Notes: generated from the letters alone by a model not told the origin. DNA of 64,000 bases from Branchiostoma lanceolatum (GCF_035083965.1 NC_089738.1:11124734-11188733); one strand, 5' to 3'. Counted from the stretch's first letter, positions 31,785 to 44,225 are shown. Made by a program: numbers and translations.

Positions 31785-34700
31785 TCATGGCACGTCCTGG
31801 TACATGTAGGATGGTCCTTTCTGCTGAGGTGGTGGGGGGACAGGCTGTGGTGGCGGTGGGATTTCTGTAGAGCTATCCAGAGGGCCATACCTTTCCTGTG
31901 CAGCATCTACAACAAAAACAATAAGAAATTGAAGATCTCATACCTCTATGAAACATTTCTATTGTTTGTAAATTTCTTGTTTCATTCATTATTATGAACT
32001 TCTCACTGGTTCTCATAAGGCAACAGACGTGCATATAGCAGGAAATTGAAGACAGGAAAATAGATTTTCTGGCACCTTGAGTTCATGTTTGTTCATTCAG
32101 ACTTTTGCAGTGCCTATTTGCACATAGGCAGCAAGTTTCCTTGCTGTTTCAGTAGCAGGGTTTATGTTTACATGGAGGGGTTACTAGCCCTTCCCCCTTT
32201 AATGTGCTCGAGGCACCTGCTTGAACACAGGACCCCCACTATACCTCCTTTCCGAAAGACAGTGCAGCCCCAACCGAGATGTCCTGACTCTGGGACTTGA
32301 ACCAGAGTCTCCTAGCTACCAATTAATTGGAAACATTAAGCTAGCTACCAGTTGAGCTACAAGCACATCCCCTTGGGTTCATGTTACAATCTACTGTTGA
32401 GTGTTTTGTTGACCAAGCATACTTACCAAAGTTCATGTACATCTCCCCTCCTCTCTCCCGGTACATCTGGTACAGCAGTAGGCAGGTGAAAGGTTTCAGG
32501 ATCAGGTTCAGAATGCCCATGCTACAAGCTCAGGGTTAAGGATGTACTGCACAAAATGTTCCCTTTCCAATCAGCTATTATAATAATACAAGTGACAGGT
32601 TTATACTTTATTATTCTGCTTACAAGTTGACTTGTAATTATTCTGCTTAAAAGTTGTACAGACATGATGTCCCATTATACTATCATAGAGGTTTGTAATG
32701 TCAAATGAAATGAAAGTCTAGGATTGTTTGATGTAACAACAGAAATGACATTACATGTACAATGTTACACCATAATACTAGGCAGTTACTAACAACACAT
32801 TTGTATAATGAATTGTTAATTTTCCAAAATGTGTGTTATCAGAATTCAGATACTTAATTTTGAGACCCCTCAGCCAAAAGGTATGGGAAAGATCAATGGA
32901 AGACAATTAACATAACACTGACAACAGTTAGTAAAACTGGGAAACATATCAAATATAGGTGCAGTATGTATAACAGTGTTTCCGCCAGACCGCGACTGAG
33001 AGGCCGTCCACTTGGGGAGGGCCGTACCGCGAAAATTAATTGACCGTACCGCGAAAATTAATTGACCGTACCGCGAAAATTAACTGACCAGGAAAAGTAA
33101 CTGAATGTTGTGATCAGAAAAGACTTTGTTAATTTTTCAAAATCAATTTGTTACGAAGGTCGCTATAATACTGCTTCAATCGTCACAAAATGCGATCTAT
33201 ATTGACCAGAAACGCCTGCAGTGTAAAGGGGTTTTCCCGCCCTGTGGTCACGTGACATCTTGCCGTCAACCAATCAGAGCACAGGTTTTATGACGCGGAC
33301 CAATCAGCGCTTAGAACCTTGCATATCAATGAGCTTAAAAACATGGCGGACGGCCCGGGACGGGGTTGCGACTCGAGCGAACGTCATGACTTATGTGAAT
33401 TCATAGCGAAAAACGATTTATCTACGGTACATATGGAGAATTTTAACGGAAAAACATTCAAAGGAATATATATTGAGTCGAATACGGTCAGAAATGATGG
33501 CGAATCGCGGCAAATCACGACGTAGAGGCTGAAATGCACGGGCGAAATTCTTGGTTTGTTTACGTTTTTCCTTGTTTTCTTCGATGACTTTCTTCGATTG
33601 AGTCTTGAAAAACGGGTTTTTAATGAGATCACCGTATGCCAAAGGTACCGACATCGATTCTTCGCAAGCTTAACAATAGCAACAAACAAAAGAGTGTGAA
33701 TGTTCAACGACATAGAGCGTCCCCACGCCCGCAGTAACAAAGAAAAACAAAGAAATTATGCCGACCTCTCGTATTTTTTTCCCGATTTCTCGGCATTAAG
33801 TTTGTCTTTTTTTAAAGAGGACGGCCTATTTCTGAGTTCAGGCCGTCCAAAGCTACATAAGGCCGTCATTTGACGGGAAGACGCCCCTCTGGCGGAAACA
33901 CTGATGTATAATATACATGAAAATGTGTCATAATAATGCACTATAGTAGTACATATACATGTATTTTACAAGGATACCCAACAGCAAATCTGAACTCATC
34001 TCGCACTGAAGGCTGAGCTGTAGTGGAAAAACATAAAATCACGTAGATTTAGGTCTACCCAAAATGTAAGAAGATGGATCACAAAGTATCACATGACAAA
34101 TCAAGAAGCAAGGACTAGTCAATGTGTTTATATATATTTTTTTACATTACAGCAGTCTTGTCTTTTTTCTACCCCTTTATACTGTTAGTTTTATTTGATG
34201 ATCAATATTTTGGTTGCATTCAAATAAATGGTTCCATAGTACCGCAATCACTATAAGCCTTTGTTCATTCCTTGTCTACACCAAGGTATGCTACTTACCA
34301 TTCTGGTTCTGGATGGATCTGCCATAGTAGATCCCAAAGTGGATGATGTCTAGAAGGATACTAATTGTCATGCCTGCAAGGAACTAAAAACAGAGGCACA
34401 ATTAGAATAATATCATCCACCAAATTCAAAAAGAAAGCCAACATTTGAAAGCAAATGCAAGATATTTCACTCCCCATCCTTTTACAATGTATCAATGGAC
34501 TATTGTAAAACCACCCCTGTGGAAGAATTGACCATTCAAACAATTCATATGCCCAGGTTGTGACCTACCATAAAGATAGCATCTACGGAGTCCTTCTGTG
34601 CCACTGCCCAGACACCCACAGCTAACACTGTAAAGTTGCACCACTGGTAGGAGGATGGGAGCCACTGTATCGCACCTCCCATACATGCCCTGCAAACCAA

Positions 34701-37228
34701 CCAAAGGAAATACTTTAAGGCTATTTTGGTTTGAGGCACATAACTTTTGCAGCATGCTGAAAATCAAAAATCTATGAAAACTTCATGAATCTTAAGCTAC
34801 TGGTTTGCTAATTTTTTTTGCTTGTGTCTTACTTAAAGGGTACTCTCCAAGCAGAGGAACTTGGGTCCGGCAGGTTTTTGACGTGTTTTTAGGCGTTTTT
34901 GTCGGGCTTTCTACTTTGTCATGTTTTTTTGTCTTGCCAACCCACACCTCTGCAGGCAGACGGAAGCTTCAATGCCTAATAAACTTTATCACTTCAACAC
35001 ATTACAAGCGTTTAACAAGAAAGTGCGAAGCATGCCCGGCCAGGCACGGGATTCCTTTCCCACGCGCCACAGAACTTCCGGCCCAGTCTAACCAAGGACA
35101 TAATCCTCGGTCTATCGCGGTCGTGGCATTAATTTTCATGCCATGTTCTTACGCTTCCTCTACCCTTTGGCTAACTGCAATTACTTTCGTATGAAAATAA
35201 CAGCTCAACGTGCAGCCAAAGACATCTGGGGTTTACAAAGTCTCCGCGATACTCAACTACGATCCAGGCCATTTGGGCCGTCATACCAGAAGACGAAAGT
35301 ACAGCCCGAAACAGCCATAGGTTTTCTCATTTTTAGTTTTTACTCCCCACTGCGGAAATGCAATGCTGTAGTGTGAGGATATCGTAGAATCTCAAATAGT
35401 CTCTAAACTACTACCCGCAAATACATAAAAAACAATCAGGAAGCCATGTTGGAAAGTCGCTGCGATGTCCGTCAGCGAATGACTTGCCTATCGTGACCGC
35501 ACTTCAGTTATACCATCCAAAAACCATCAAAGAACGAATCACACAAAAATCTGTACAATCCTCTGGTGTCATTTGGGGATTTTTAAGTCTCTGTTGGTAG
35601 AACTCCATCGCCAATTTCGCTGTTGTCGTTGAAAATTTCCCGTTCAAATCTGAACACAGCGAGCGGCAGCAACGGTAACCACATGTAACGTAAACAAGGT
35701 ACGTGTTCTCGTTCGTAATCCATTTAACGATATGCCAGAGATAATGATAATAATAATTACCAGTAATGCAGTTCAAGTTAATACGTAATACACATTTATT
35801 TCATATGTCTTGTTCATTAATCATTGTATTTTTCTTGTGAGGTATCCGATGGAAATGCACGTTATGATGCTATCAATGAGCATACAGGCGTGGGATCATG
35901 GACACCAGCCTGTCGCATGAATAGGGCAGTCAGCGGGGGACCGGCGCGGCCTGGTGAATGCCGCTACACTTGCCGGATGTGTGATAATCCGGCGCAGTAA
36001 AATTGTTACCACTAATGATAATCTAATGGTTCTCGGGGAGGAGCACTGCCACCTTTTTTTCAATGGAAGTAATAGGTTTGTGCCGCCCCGAGGTCAGTGC
36101 CTGCAGAGGTGTGGGTTGGCTAGACAAAAAAAACATGACAAAGTAGAAAGCCCGACAAAAATGCCTAAAAACACGTCAAAAACCTGCCGGACCCACTCCT
36201 CTGCTTGGAGAGTACTTAAAGGGTACTTACCAGACTGTGAGCACCCAATGTCCTAAGACGATAGCCTGCAAATAAGAACAACATATTGATAAATATACAA
36301 CACACAATGTGAAGCACATGCATGTAATGTAAATGCTTGATATTTCCATAAGGGCAATGTTTAAGTACTTGTTTACGTACGTCGGCTCCCATTACAATAT
36401 TGCATGAACTTACACATCTATCAAGAGTCAAATTCATTTATTTACTTGTTAACTAGTTCACTTACAAAATAGTTGACAACAAAATTGTTAAAAAATGACA
36501 TGGCTTAGATTCTTGACGGACTGAAAGGCAAGATTATAATTGCTCCTGGTAAAAGTTGTCTGATGCAGGTCTGCAGAAAAAAGGATTTTGAGATATCAAT
36601 GTCATCATCACCACCATCATCATCATCATCATCAGGCAGATCATGAGGTGCCGTTGTAGTATCCAGGATGTAATATGATATGTAATATGATAACTACACT
36701 ACACTCTCTATAGCTACTGGCAGGCCAAAGAGTCACAAATCAGTATGAATCAGGGGGTAAAGTCTGCCATCTCTGACTTCCAGAAAATGTTCTTGTTTTC
36801 CCGATCACAAATCTAGAATCACACTAGTTTATAATATCCCAACCACACCCCACTATTTCCATGTTTTCTAGTGCATTCTTCAAGCATCATAAATGGTCTT
36901 CTTACAAATTACGCCTACCACACAAGGGTGACCAATACGAAACATGTAACATTGCCTGTAAAAAAATGTACAAAGCTACGAAAAGCAACACATCTGCTTG
37001 GATTTACCAGCACATGTAAATAACTCGCTCCCCCCACCCCACAGACAGATCGATCAACAGCACATCAGCACCCTGTAAAAGTGTAAACATGTCAAGATAA
37101 CGCCTAACGTTAGACTACTGAAGCTTCAGGCAGAGCAGAGACTAGGGGCCCACTAGTACAACATTGTAAACAGTAGAATGCAGCGTTAAACCCACCTTCA
37201 GGTTGACCACAGTCATGTTCAGAGCCAT
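31785..37228 (-). CDS. AGTRAP: Type-1 angiotensin II receptor-associated protein (ATRAP) homologue, complete, 165 aa
   Basis: Six minus-strand exons: 37196-37228, 36231-36265, 34569-34689, 34299-34383, 32427-32528 and 31785-31906 (stop at 31785-31787). The introns are GT-AG and all phases agree. The product is a small polytopic membrane protein. Key segments match remembered human AGTRAP in order: VNLKAIVLGHWVLTVW, NFTVLAVGVWAVAQKDSVDA, FLAGMTISILLDIIHFGIYY and MGILNLILKP followed by YQMYRERGGE. Length is 165 aa against 159 in human. The C-terminal cytosolic tail is shorter in conserved motifs and has a Pro/Gln-rich run. In vertebrates the protein binds and internalises the AT1 receptor; here a general membrane trafficking role is safer. 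The exon 4 acceptor was chosen at 34384-34385 because it restores FLAGMT in frame. The exon 5 acceptor (after CCCTGAG) is less certain. Confidence 0.93.
32180..32372 (-). mobile_element. tRNA-derived SINE (family A, antisense copy) in AGTRAP intron 5
   Basis: On the minus strand it reads GTAGCTCAACTGG (box A-like), GGTTCAAGTCCC (box B-like), ATCTCGGTTGGGGCTGCAC, GGTGCCTCGAGCACATTAAA and GGGCTAGTAACCCC. This is the same order as the 4900-5115 copy. Confidence 0.75.
32974..33903. mobile_element. 930-bp non-autonomous hAT element carrying a promoter and first-exon-like ORF
   Basis: Terminal inverted repeats CAGTGTTTCCGCCAGA and TCTGGCGGAAACACTG are perfect over 16 bp. Both flanks are ATGTATAA (32966-32973, 33904-33911), the 8-bp duplication of hAT elements. 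The left interior has three tandem copies of a ~22-bp GACCGTACCGCGAAAATTAA unit. Two CCAATCAG boxes (near 33270 and 33300) precede ATGGCGG at 33343, which opens a 60-codon frame (MADGPGRGCDSSERHDLCEF..., stop at 33525). The element lies in AGTRAP intron 4. Confidence 0.92.
34841..36214. mobile_element. 1374-bp element with ~120-bp inverted repeats and 9-bp target-site duplication
   Basis: The ends TACTCTCCAAGCAGAGG and CCTCTGCTTGGAGAGTA extend into inverted repeats of about 120 bp (34841-34961 and 36095-36214) that include GACGTGTTTTTAGGC and GTCGGGCTTTCTACTTTGTC. Flanks 34832-34840 and 36215-36223 are both CTTAAAGGG. The interior has no transposase-length frame, so it is non-autonomous. It lies in AGTRAP intron 2, 1 bp from the 5' splice-site hexamer of exon 2 on that strand. 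Confidence 0.93.
36601..36635. repeat. (ATC)n microsatellite
   Basis: A run of CAT/ATC triplets with one ACC interruption, in AGTRAP intron 1. Confidence 0.95.
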
Positions 37229-37687
37229 GACTGCTACGAGCTAAGAGGAATCATGTGACGATGATGGCTGACTGTCTGTACAAGCAAATGACGTCACGGT
37301 GTTGGTCTCTTCTCGGTGTTTGTGGAAACACAGCTTTAATTTCTACCCAAAAACATTTAATATTTTTTGTTTACAAGAGTAATAGCGTAAGTAATACGTC
37401 AATATTGGTATGATATGTGATATTATGATAATGCTAATTGTAAACAACACACCCCTATTTTAAACTCCACTTGGTGTGTTCTGAAATTGGGAACGAGAGG
37501 CGTGTACTGGGTACGAGACGATATCTGACCTCACCAAGGAATATCCGGAACTTGTGTCGTTGTTTTTACAACAAACTTTCATTTTCTCCTTCCACCAGTT
37601 CTTCTGTCAGATATCTCTCGTTTCCCCTGATGTAGACAGTTGGACGCCATCTCTGTGTGACCTTCATGTCGGTAGTAGGGACCCCTG
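37229..37687. promoter_or_regulatory. Putative bidirectional promoter between AGTRAP and SPRYD3
   Basis: The start codons of the divergent genes are 459 bp apart (37228 on minus, 37688 on plus). The interval has no repeat or other gene and no obvious TATA box at a useful distance, so a shared promoter is the simplest reading. Confidence 0.55.
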
Positions 37688-40600
37688 ATGAACAGAGACA
37701 ACCGATTTTTCCCCGCGCCGCCAGTGGCTCGACATCTGGACCGGGGTGAGTCCGAAATATAAAAATACATAAATGTATTTGTTTCTACGATTTTTTCATT
37801 CCAAATATTCCTACAGCATGACTAAGTTGTGCGTTATTTATCACAAAGAAGTCAGAACTCATCAATGGTCACCATTTGATTGGCATGTTGACATAATTTG
37901 ACAGCACACTGTTTATATGTTATGAAGACCGGCCAACCGAAAGGTGGGAGGGGGGCGAATTTGAAAGTTGCTTGAATATTATTGATATTACTTGAAATCA
38001 AATTATATTCGTGAAGTTAGAACTTAACTGAAAATAGTCACATGTTCAGGTGCTTGTGTGTCAAATGGTGCCAAATTTTAACCAGCGATAAATGTTCTTA
38101 TCATAAAATGATAAAGAATTTTCCATTTTGATATTTATAATTGGTAGGCAGACTTTTGTTGAATTTTCCCCATCATGTATATTTTTCACAGATTTGAATA
38201 TAAGGGATGACTTGATTGGGCGACTGCTGCCTCAGGCCCGCCAAGTCGTGATTCGTCGTCGGCAGGCGTTCCGTGAGCGTCGCCAAGCGCGGCGCGAACG
38301 GTATGAACGAGTCCAGGTGGATGGAGATATGCTCAGGTACGGCATGTATCTATCTGTTTCTGAAAAAATGTCTGTTCTACTATTTGTTTGTTTGTATCGC
38401 ATGTCACGTAGACACTAGCAATGGGCAGTACAGTTACAAGTTGCCTGAGACAGGACTGGTTGGTTTGATCCTATCACACTGGGGTAGACCCCTACTCTTA
38501 TTGATAGGTGTGGGTTTTTTTTTCCATATGCTTGAGGTGTGGCTCTCCTTAACATAAGGCCCTTATCTAACGTCTCATCCAAAGGACTACAACTCACTGC
38601 AGCAACCATCTACAGCTGGGATATAAACTCTAATTTGAATATTTTTGATATTAGGCACACAACTTTTGTCCATCAAAATAACAAAATGACACATTCTGTA
38701 GACAAGTCTGAAATGAACAACATTTTTTGTTCTCTTCCTTCCACAGTTACCATCCAGATGAAGCCTGGAGGGTAGGAGTGTTTGTGTCGTCTCAGCCCAT
38801 CACACCAGACAGGAACTACTTTGAGGTAACATCACTGCTGCTTTTGAACAATTTATTGTAAATCTTGAAGAAATATTTGCTGTGTCATTAAGTTAGTGTT
38901 TTTCGTGGCTGCCTGTTATGACACAACTGACTGTTGATCTTGAAGAGTATTTACTTTGTTTTAAGTTAGTGTTTTTTTGTGGTTGCCTGCTGTTAAAATT
39001 TTACTGTAAATCTTGAAGTATTCTCTCATCAGCAGCTGTTCTGCTTTCCACAATATGGCACTTGTCTTAACCCTCTCCTTGCTACCTAACCATGTAACCA
39101 AGACAAATTTGGTGTCAAAAGGCTACTTCAGCAGGGAGAAGGTTGAGTACATGTGTTAACATTGTTGTTCTTCTTGCCAGATTGATATCATTGATTCCGG
39201 TTTGCTTTCGACAATCGCCATCGGTCTAGTCCCGCTGAACTACCGCCTGGACCACCAACCCGGCTGGGGCGTCGACTCCGTGGGCTATCACGCCGACGAC
39301 GGAAAGTCAGTGTCGTACTCATCTGTTTCATCTCAAGACAACTGGGTCGCCCCTTAAACTTATATATTATAAAAGTTGATTTCCAAGAGGGCCCAGTTAC
39401 CAGTATATACAGAACAAGACATGTAACATTCAGTGACGTGAAGACAGCTGTAGACAACATTCAGTGGAACAAGTAAAATCTGATATGTCAAAACAAAATT
39501 GCTGTCCGTAACTCAAAGTGTGAATTTTTGTGGGCCGTTCCTGTATTTTCTTCAACCTAGACTGAGATCTGTCCTTGTTAAACTTAGGCCACACAGATTG
39601 AATTTGTTTGTTCTCAGATTCAAAAAGATGATGTTGAACTGGAAGATTATAATATAAAAAGTCTGATTGTGATGTAAATAATGTACCTTGAACCCATGTT
39701 TCATAACTCATTGTTCTATCTCTTATCTTGTGAAGGCTGTACAAAGCCAATGGACAAGGCAGGGCCTTTGGTCCCAAGGGTTTTGTTGGTGACAGACTTG
39801 GCTGTGGCATCAAGTTTGACGAGGAAGGAACACACGGGAGACCTGCGTCTACAGTTTCAGCCTTCTTCACGCACAACGGGAAGGAGGTCAGTTATCAACA
39901 CTAATACAGACCTCCCAGAAATGGCTCTCATTTATGTCTTACGATTTACCTTCGTCAAGGAGGTTATGTTTTGGGGAGTGTGTGTTTGTGTGTGTGTGTG
40001 TGTGTGTGTCTGTGTGAACATGAAAATTCGAGAACGCCTGGGTGGGTTGTCTTGATATAGGGTATGTGGGTAGGTCTGATGACACCTTGAAATGATTTGC
40101 CCCATTTTGGCCCCCTAGCAACTTTCTAAGGTACTGCACATGCCCCAGAATAGTCCCAGAAAGCCTGTTTCCTGCACACTACAAGACTGACATATGTTTT
40201 GTGCTGTTCCATCTTGGACAGCTGGGAACAGTACAGGTTCCCAGCCCCCAGAAGGGATCCGGATGTTCCCTGCTGTAGGAATGGAAACATTATTGTCATG
40301 TGTGTTGTGTTGTTTCATGTACAGCTGGGCATACATGTAGTACAGGTGCCCCTGCCCCCAGAAGACCTGTTCCCTGCTTTAGAGATAAGTACATGTACAT
40401 AACTGACGTGTGTTGTCCTGTTTTATATCATACAGCTGGGAACGGTACAGGTGCCCCTGCCCCCAGAAGGCCTGTTCCCCGCGGTGGGGATGCACTCGGA
40501 GGGGGAGGTTGTGCGGCTGCTACTGGAGGTTGAATGGTGCCAGGAGGACGACTCCCTCATGATGATTGACAGCTGTGAGGAGGAGTGGGCACGACTGCAC

Positions 40601-43600
40601 GATGTTCGGGTCAACGGAGCGGTAAGGACCAACGTTAACGTTGATATGGTTTGGAGCCAGTAGATTTGTATGATGGCCAAGTGGTGTTAGTGACAGATAT
40701 TCAAAACAGACACAAACATATTTCCAATACTGGAATATAGTACATAGTTTTTTATTTTGTTGATTTATGACTCTTTAGGGTAGTCCTTAAGTTACAACAA
40801 CTGATTTCCAAAGAGGAGCTTATATGTAGTAAATTTATAAATTCTTATGTATTTTCATAAACTTAAGGTTCAAGGCCTATATAGCAAGACATATCAGGAA
40901 AATTACAGGGGTGATTTTTACTCCTAAAGCCTAGGGTTGGTCTTGCAGTATGTAACTTTTTTTCAGTGATGTGAAATGTATATAAAAGTTTGTATACTTG
41001 TCCATGGGTGTTTCAAATGATCCAATTTCATTATTCAAAAATCCATGAATTCACCTTCTCACAATGTTTTTCTCCCTGTCCAGATACTGGAGTACACAGG
41101 ACAAGGCAAGAGTATTGTAGACGTGGGACTGGCACAAGCCAGATATCCCCTCACTCCAACACATCACTACTTTGAGATCGAGATAGTAGATCCAGGGGAG
41201 AACTGTTACATTGCTATAGGGCTCACAAGGAAGGTATGGGTCTAAACACTATGAGATACAATGTACAGTCAAAACTGCACAAGAAGACCACTCAGGGGAC
41301 CAAAAGATTGGGTCTATGTGGACCCGTGGTCACTATTGACAGGATTTGTAATGCTTGAGTCAATGGGAAAATCATCTAAGGGACCACCAAAAAGTGGCTA
41401 CATTGGCCAGGTGGTCGTCATCCTATAGGTGGTCACTTATACAGGTTTGACTGTATGGGAAACATTTTACTAGTAGAAGTACTACTATGAGTGTATATAT
41501 ATAGTCATATACTTAGTCATATTTTTTAGATTTATATTGTTGATGTGTATGTGTCTGTCTATCAATATGGGCTGTCAAGCCCGAAATAAACAATTAATAA
41601 ATAAAATATATGTTTTACATTACAGACCCATGGCTTTATGCCACATGTCTACATACTATAGAGTCACTTTATCTTACAGTCAAAACTGCCCAAGAAGACC
41701 ACTCCGAGAAAATCTGGTCTATGTGGACAGGTGGTCACTATCATTTGTCAATGGGACAATTATCTAAAGGACCACCAAATATGGTCACATTGGCCAGGTG
41801 GTCCTTATGTAGAGGTGGTCACTTGTATGGGTTTGACCGTGTATGATGTATTCTGCTATATATGCTGAATGATAGGACTAATAATTGAATATCCATCTAT
41901 TTTAGTTCTGTTCTGTGATGATAGGTTGGTCTAAGTTTTGTAATAATGAACGTTGTATGTTACAGATGATTGTTCTATAACTGTGCATTTTGTGTTGTGT
42001 CCAGGATTACCCCAAACACAGACACCCAGGCTGGAACAAAGGGTCTATAGCTTACCATGCAGGTATGTCATTGATATTTGGAACAACGTATATTTCTATA
42101 ACTACCGGTATTTAGCAAAACAAAAGTCACCAAATTCAATCTGTCAGTCAAGTAGCCATCAGCATGGCATAAGTTGCAAATGGTGGGAGAGCCATAAATG
42201 TAGTATGAATCTAGTAGGCTTTTCAATTTCAAGTTTTTCATTCCTTTAACTTATAGTCCCATGTACTTAGTCATAGGTCATTTATGATCCCGAGGAAGCA
42301 AGTTCAAGCTGCAGTAGGTCAGGAATTAGATATGTGCATCCTATTCTAAGTTAAAGCTTTTCAACACTGGTGTTCATCTCACAAGTTCGTGATGGATACA
42401 AATGGGGTATCAATGTAAAGAGAAATAAACAGGGTTTTCACTGGTTATACTGGTAGCGGAGATACTAGTATGACAGACCAAATTCAAGTTCCTCTTGCTG
42501 AAATTTTACTAGACAGCAGGGAGAAGGTAAACTTCAAGCTGTTTAGATACTATGAAAGGAAATAAGTTTGTGTGGCCGTAGCAAAACAAAAGTTGAAAGT
42601 GTTTTGCTTTCCTCCTCAGATGATGGTAAGATCTTTGTAGGCAGCGGTGTTGGAGATGCCTTCGGTCCACGGTGTCACACAGGAGACATCATGGGCTGCG
42701 GGATCATTTTCCCTCGGGATTATAACCTGGACAGCGAAGGGGAGAGCGACAAGAGCTCACCTGACGACCCACAAGGACAGCCCAAGAAAAAGGTATGATT
42801 GTGTCTTTATTTACTGTAAATTCATCTATGTTGCAGTAGTTTTATTTTGCGGTAGGAAGAAAAATAGAGTTCCATAGCTACCATTCAGGTATGTCTCAGA
42901 TATTAGGTACAACACATCTATGTATAACATAACAAAAGTTCATCTGTGTTGTACATGATAAGGTGCATATTGTTTTCACCAGAAAAAAACAGGCATTGAA
43001 TTATTTGATTTTTCCCTGCAGGAAGCGCGGAACCAGCTGGAGGAGCTGGTGGACATGTACGGCGGCCATGACAGCAGCAGCGACAGCGACAGCGAAGACG
43101 ACGAGTGGTTCCAACACAACGAGGAAAATGGCATACAGGTCCAGGTCGGTGAAATATTATGTTATGTTATTTCAATTCATTTTCATTCAAATTGATATCT
43201 ATTTTACCAGTAGATACACTCTTGTCCCTGGATACAATAGATCAATAAGTCAATATATCATAAGGCCACGTTATCTCAATTTCTTGGTTGTTGGATTGCC
43301 CCTTTTCTGAAAAAATCAGGTACCATTCAAGATATGAATCAATCCCGAAACGCTCATGGGCATTACAATCACAGCTAGAATGAAAACTTTTCAAAGAAAT
43401 ATTGTGGGTTCTGAGAATTATGCTGTAGAGATAAGTACATCTAGTGTCATCATGTCACACTCTTTTGTTTTAATTTAAAGACAGAACAACACACAGTTGT
43501 GGGTAGTATCAATGCTATAAGATTAAACAAATCATCTGCCTACAAAGTCTGTTCTGGAAGCCTTTATGTTTTACAATAGGAACTGCAATTTTTTTTGTCT

Positions 43601-43787
43601 AAAGTACTGGAAAATGAACTCTTGATAATTTGTACTTTTCTTCACTCCCCAGGTCTTTTTCACTCGCAACGGAAAGTGCCTTGGTAGGAGAGACGTCCGC
43701 ATCCCAAAGGGCGGTTTCTTTCCCACGGTCGGCATGCTAAGTAGCGAGGAAAAGGTCCGGGTTGACCTCCGACCCCTCACGGGATAG
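37688..43787 (+). CDS. SPRYD3: SPRY domain-containing protein 3 homologue, complete, 460 aa
   Basis: Eleven exons: 37688-37745, 38192-38336, 38747-38825, 39181-39305, 39736-39886, 40436-40621, 41084-41233, 42005-42062, 42620-42792, 43022-43144 and 43653-43787. All phases join. The ATG at 37688 is chosen because only its frame passes the phase-1 junction into DLNIRDDL without a stop. The protein has an Arg-rich N-terminus and two SPRY repeats. The first includes LDHQPGWGVDSVGYHADDGK and LFPAVGMHSEGEVVRL; the second includes GKSIVDVGLAQARYPL, DPGENCYIAIGLTRKDYPK, FGPRCHTGDIMGCGIIFPRD and VFFTRNGK. An acidic Ser/Asp linker lies near residues 390-415. These match remembered human SPRYD3 (442 aa) in order. 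SPRY modules bind proteins; the cellular role of this family is poorly known. No frame damage was seen. Confidence 0.95.
38440..38610. mobile_element. SINE tail fragment in SPRYD3 intron 2
   Basis: The blocks ATCACACTGGGGTAGACCCC, TACTCTTATTGATAGGTGTG and GAGGTGTGGCTCTCC resemble the tail of the SINE at 13985-14230 and the fragment near 54510-54615. No tRNA head is visible. Confidence 0.5.
39979..40015. repeat. (TG)n microsatellite
   Basis: A dinucleotide run in SPRYD3 intron 5, next to a single unit of the 10.2-11.2 kb tandem repeat family. Confidence 0.95.
40207..40390 (+). pseudogene. Two decayed tandem copies of the 5' part of SPRYD3 exon 6
   Basis: The exon 6 start (acceptor plus CTGGGAACGGTACAGGTGCC) at 40436 is preceded by two copies. 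One is near 40219-40287 (CAG then CTGGGAACAGTACAGGTTCC); the other is near 40325-40390 (CAG then CTGGGCATACATGTAGTACA). Both keep an AG acceptor and the CCCCCAGAAG block. The first has an indel and a stop. The second reads LGIHVVQVPLPPEDLFPALE before diverging and lacks a clear donor. Confidence 0.85.
41264..41455. mobile_element. Tc1/mariner-like MITE, copy 1 (SPRYD3 intron 7)
   Basis: The ends TACAGTCAAAACTG and CAGGTTTGACTGTA are inverted repeats beginning with TA. The interior contains GGTCTATGTGGACC, GGGACCACCAAAAAGTGG and GGCCAGGTGGTC. The TA at each end is consistent with mariner-type insertion. Confidence 0.75.
41675..41843. mobile_element. Tc1/mariner-like MITE, copy 2 (SPRYD3 intron 7)
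   Basis: Same family and orientation as 41264-41455, with ends TACAGTCAAAACTGCCCAAG and GGTTTGACCGTGTA. The two copies lie 220 bp apart in one intron. Confidence 0.7.
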
Positions 43788-44225
43788 CGCAATATCTCTG
43801 TTCTGCGGGAAAGGGGAGGACAATCAATTGCCTGGACCTACACGGACTTCTGCGTCCAGTTGCTGTTTTTACATTTGAACTATTCAACAGTCCGTAAATC
43901 ATAATGTACTTGTCTCGAGAATGTCACATTCTTCGCAGTCCCGGTTTATTTTAAGACACTACCACTTCATTGCTGCCCATTTTTCCTTTGCTTCAGAACC
44001 ACAGAAAATTTGTAAGATTTTAAAAGCTATGACTTTGAATTGTTGACAGAACTACATGCTAACGAACAACAATTGTTTATTCCCTGGCGGAAACTGTAGG
44101 GGCCATGAACAAAACAGGACGGGGCTGTTCTGTTTTTATATGATAATTATGCCAAAATGAATCAGGTTCGTGGATGTATGATATAGTGATGAGACTATTG
44201 ACACTTCTCTGTGAGATAAATTGGC

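Noticed and set aside
34563..34569. Alternative AGTRAP exon 3 donor two codons later (GTAG|GTCACA)
   Set aside because: It can keep the frame only with a different exon 4 acceptor, and it loses the FLAGMT segment that matches human FLGGLL; the GTAGGT donor with the TTTTTAG acceptor fits better.
37666..37745. Upstream ATG (MSVVGTPDEQ) as the SPRYD3 start
   Set aside because: Its frame leaves two bases at the donor and reaches a stop soon after the junction with exon 2; the ATG at 37688 joins correctly.
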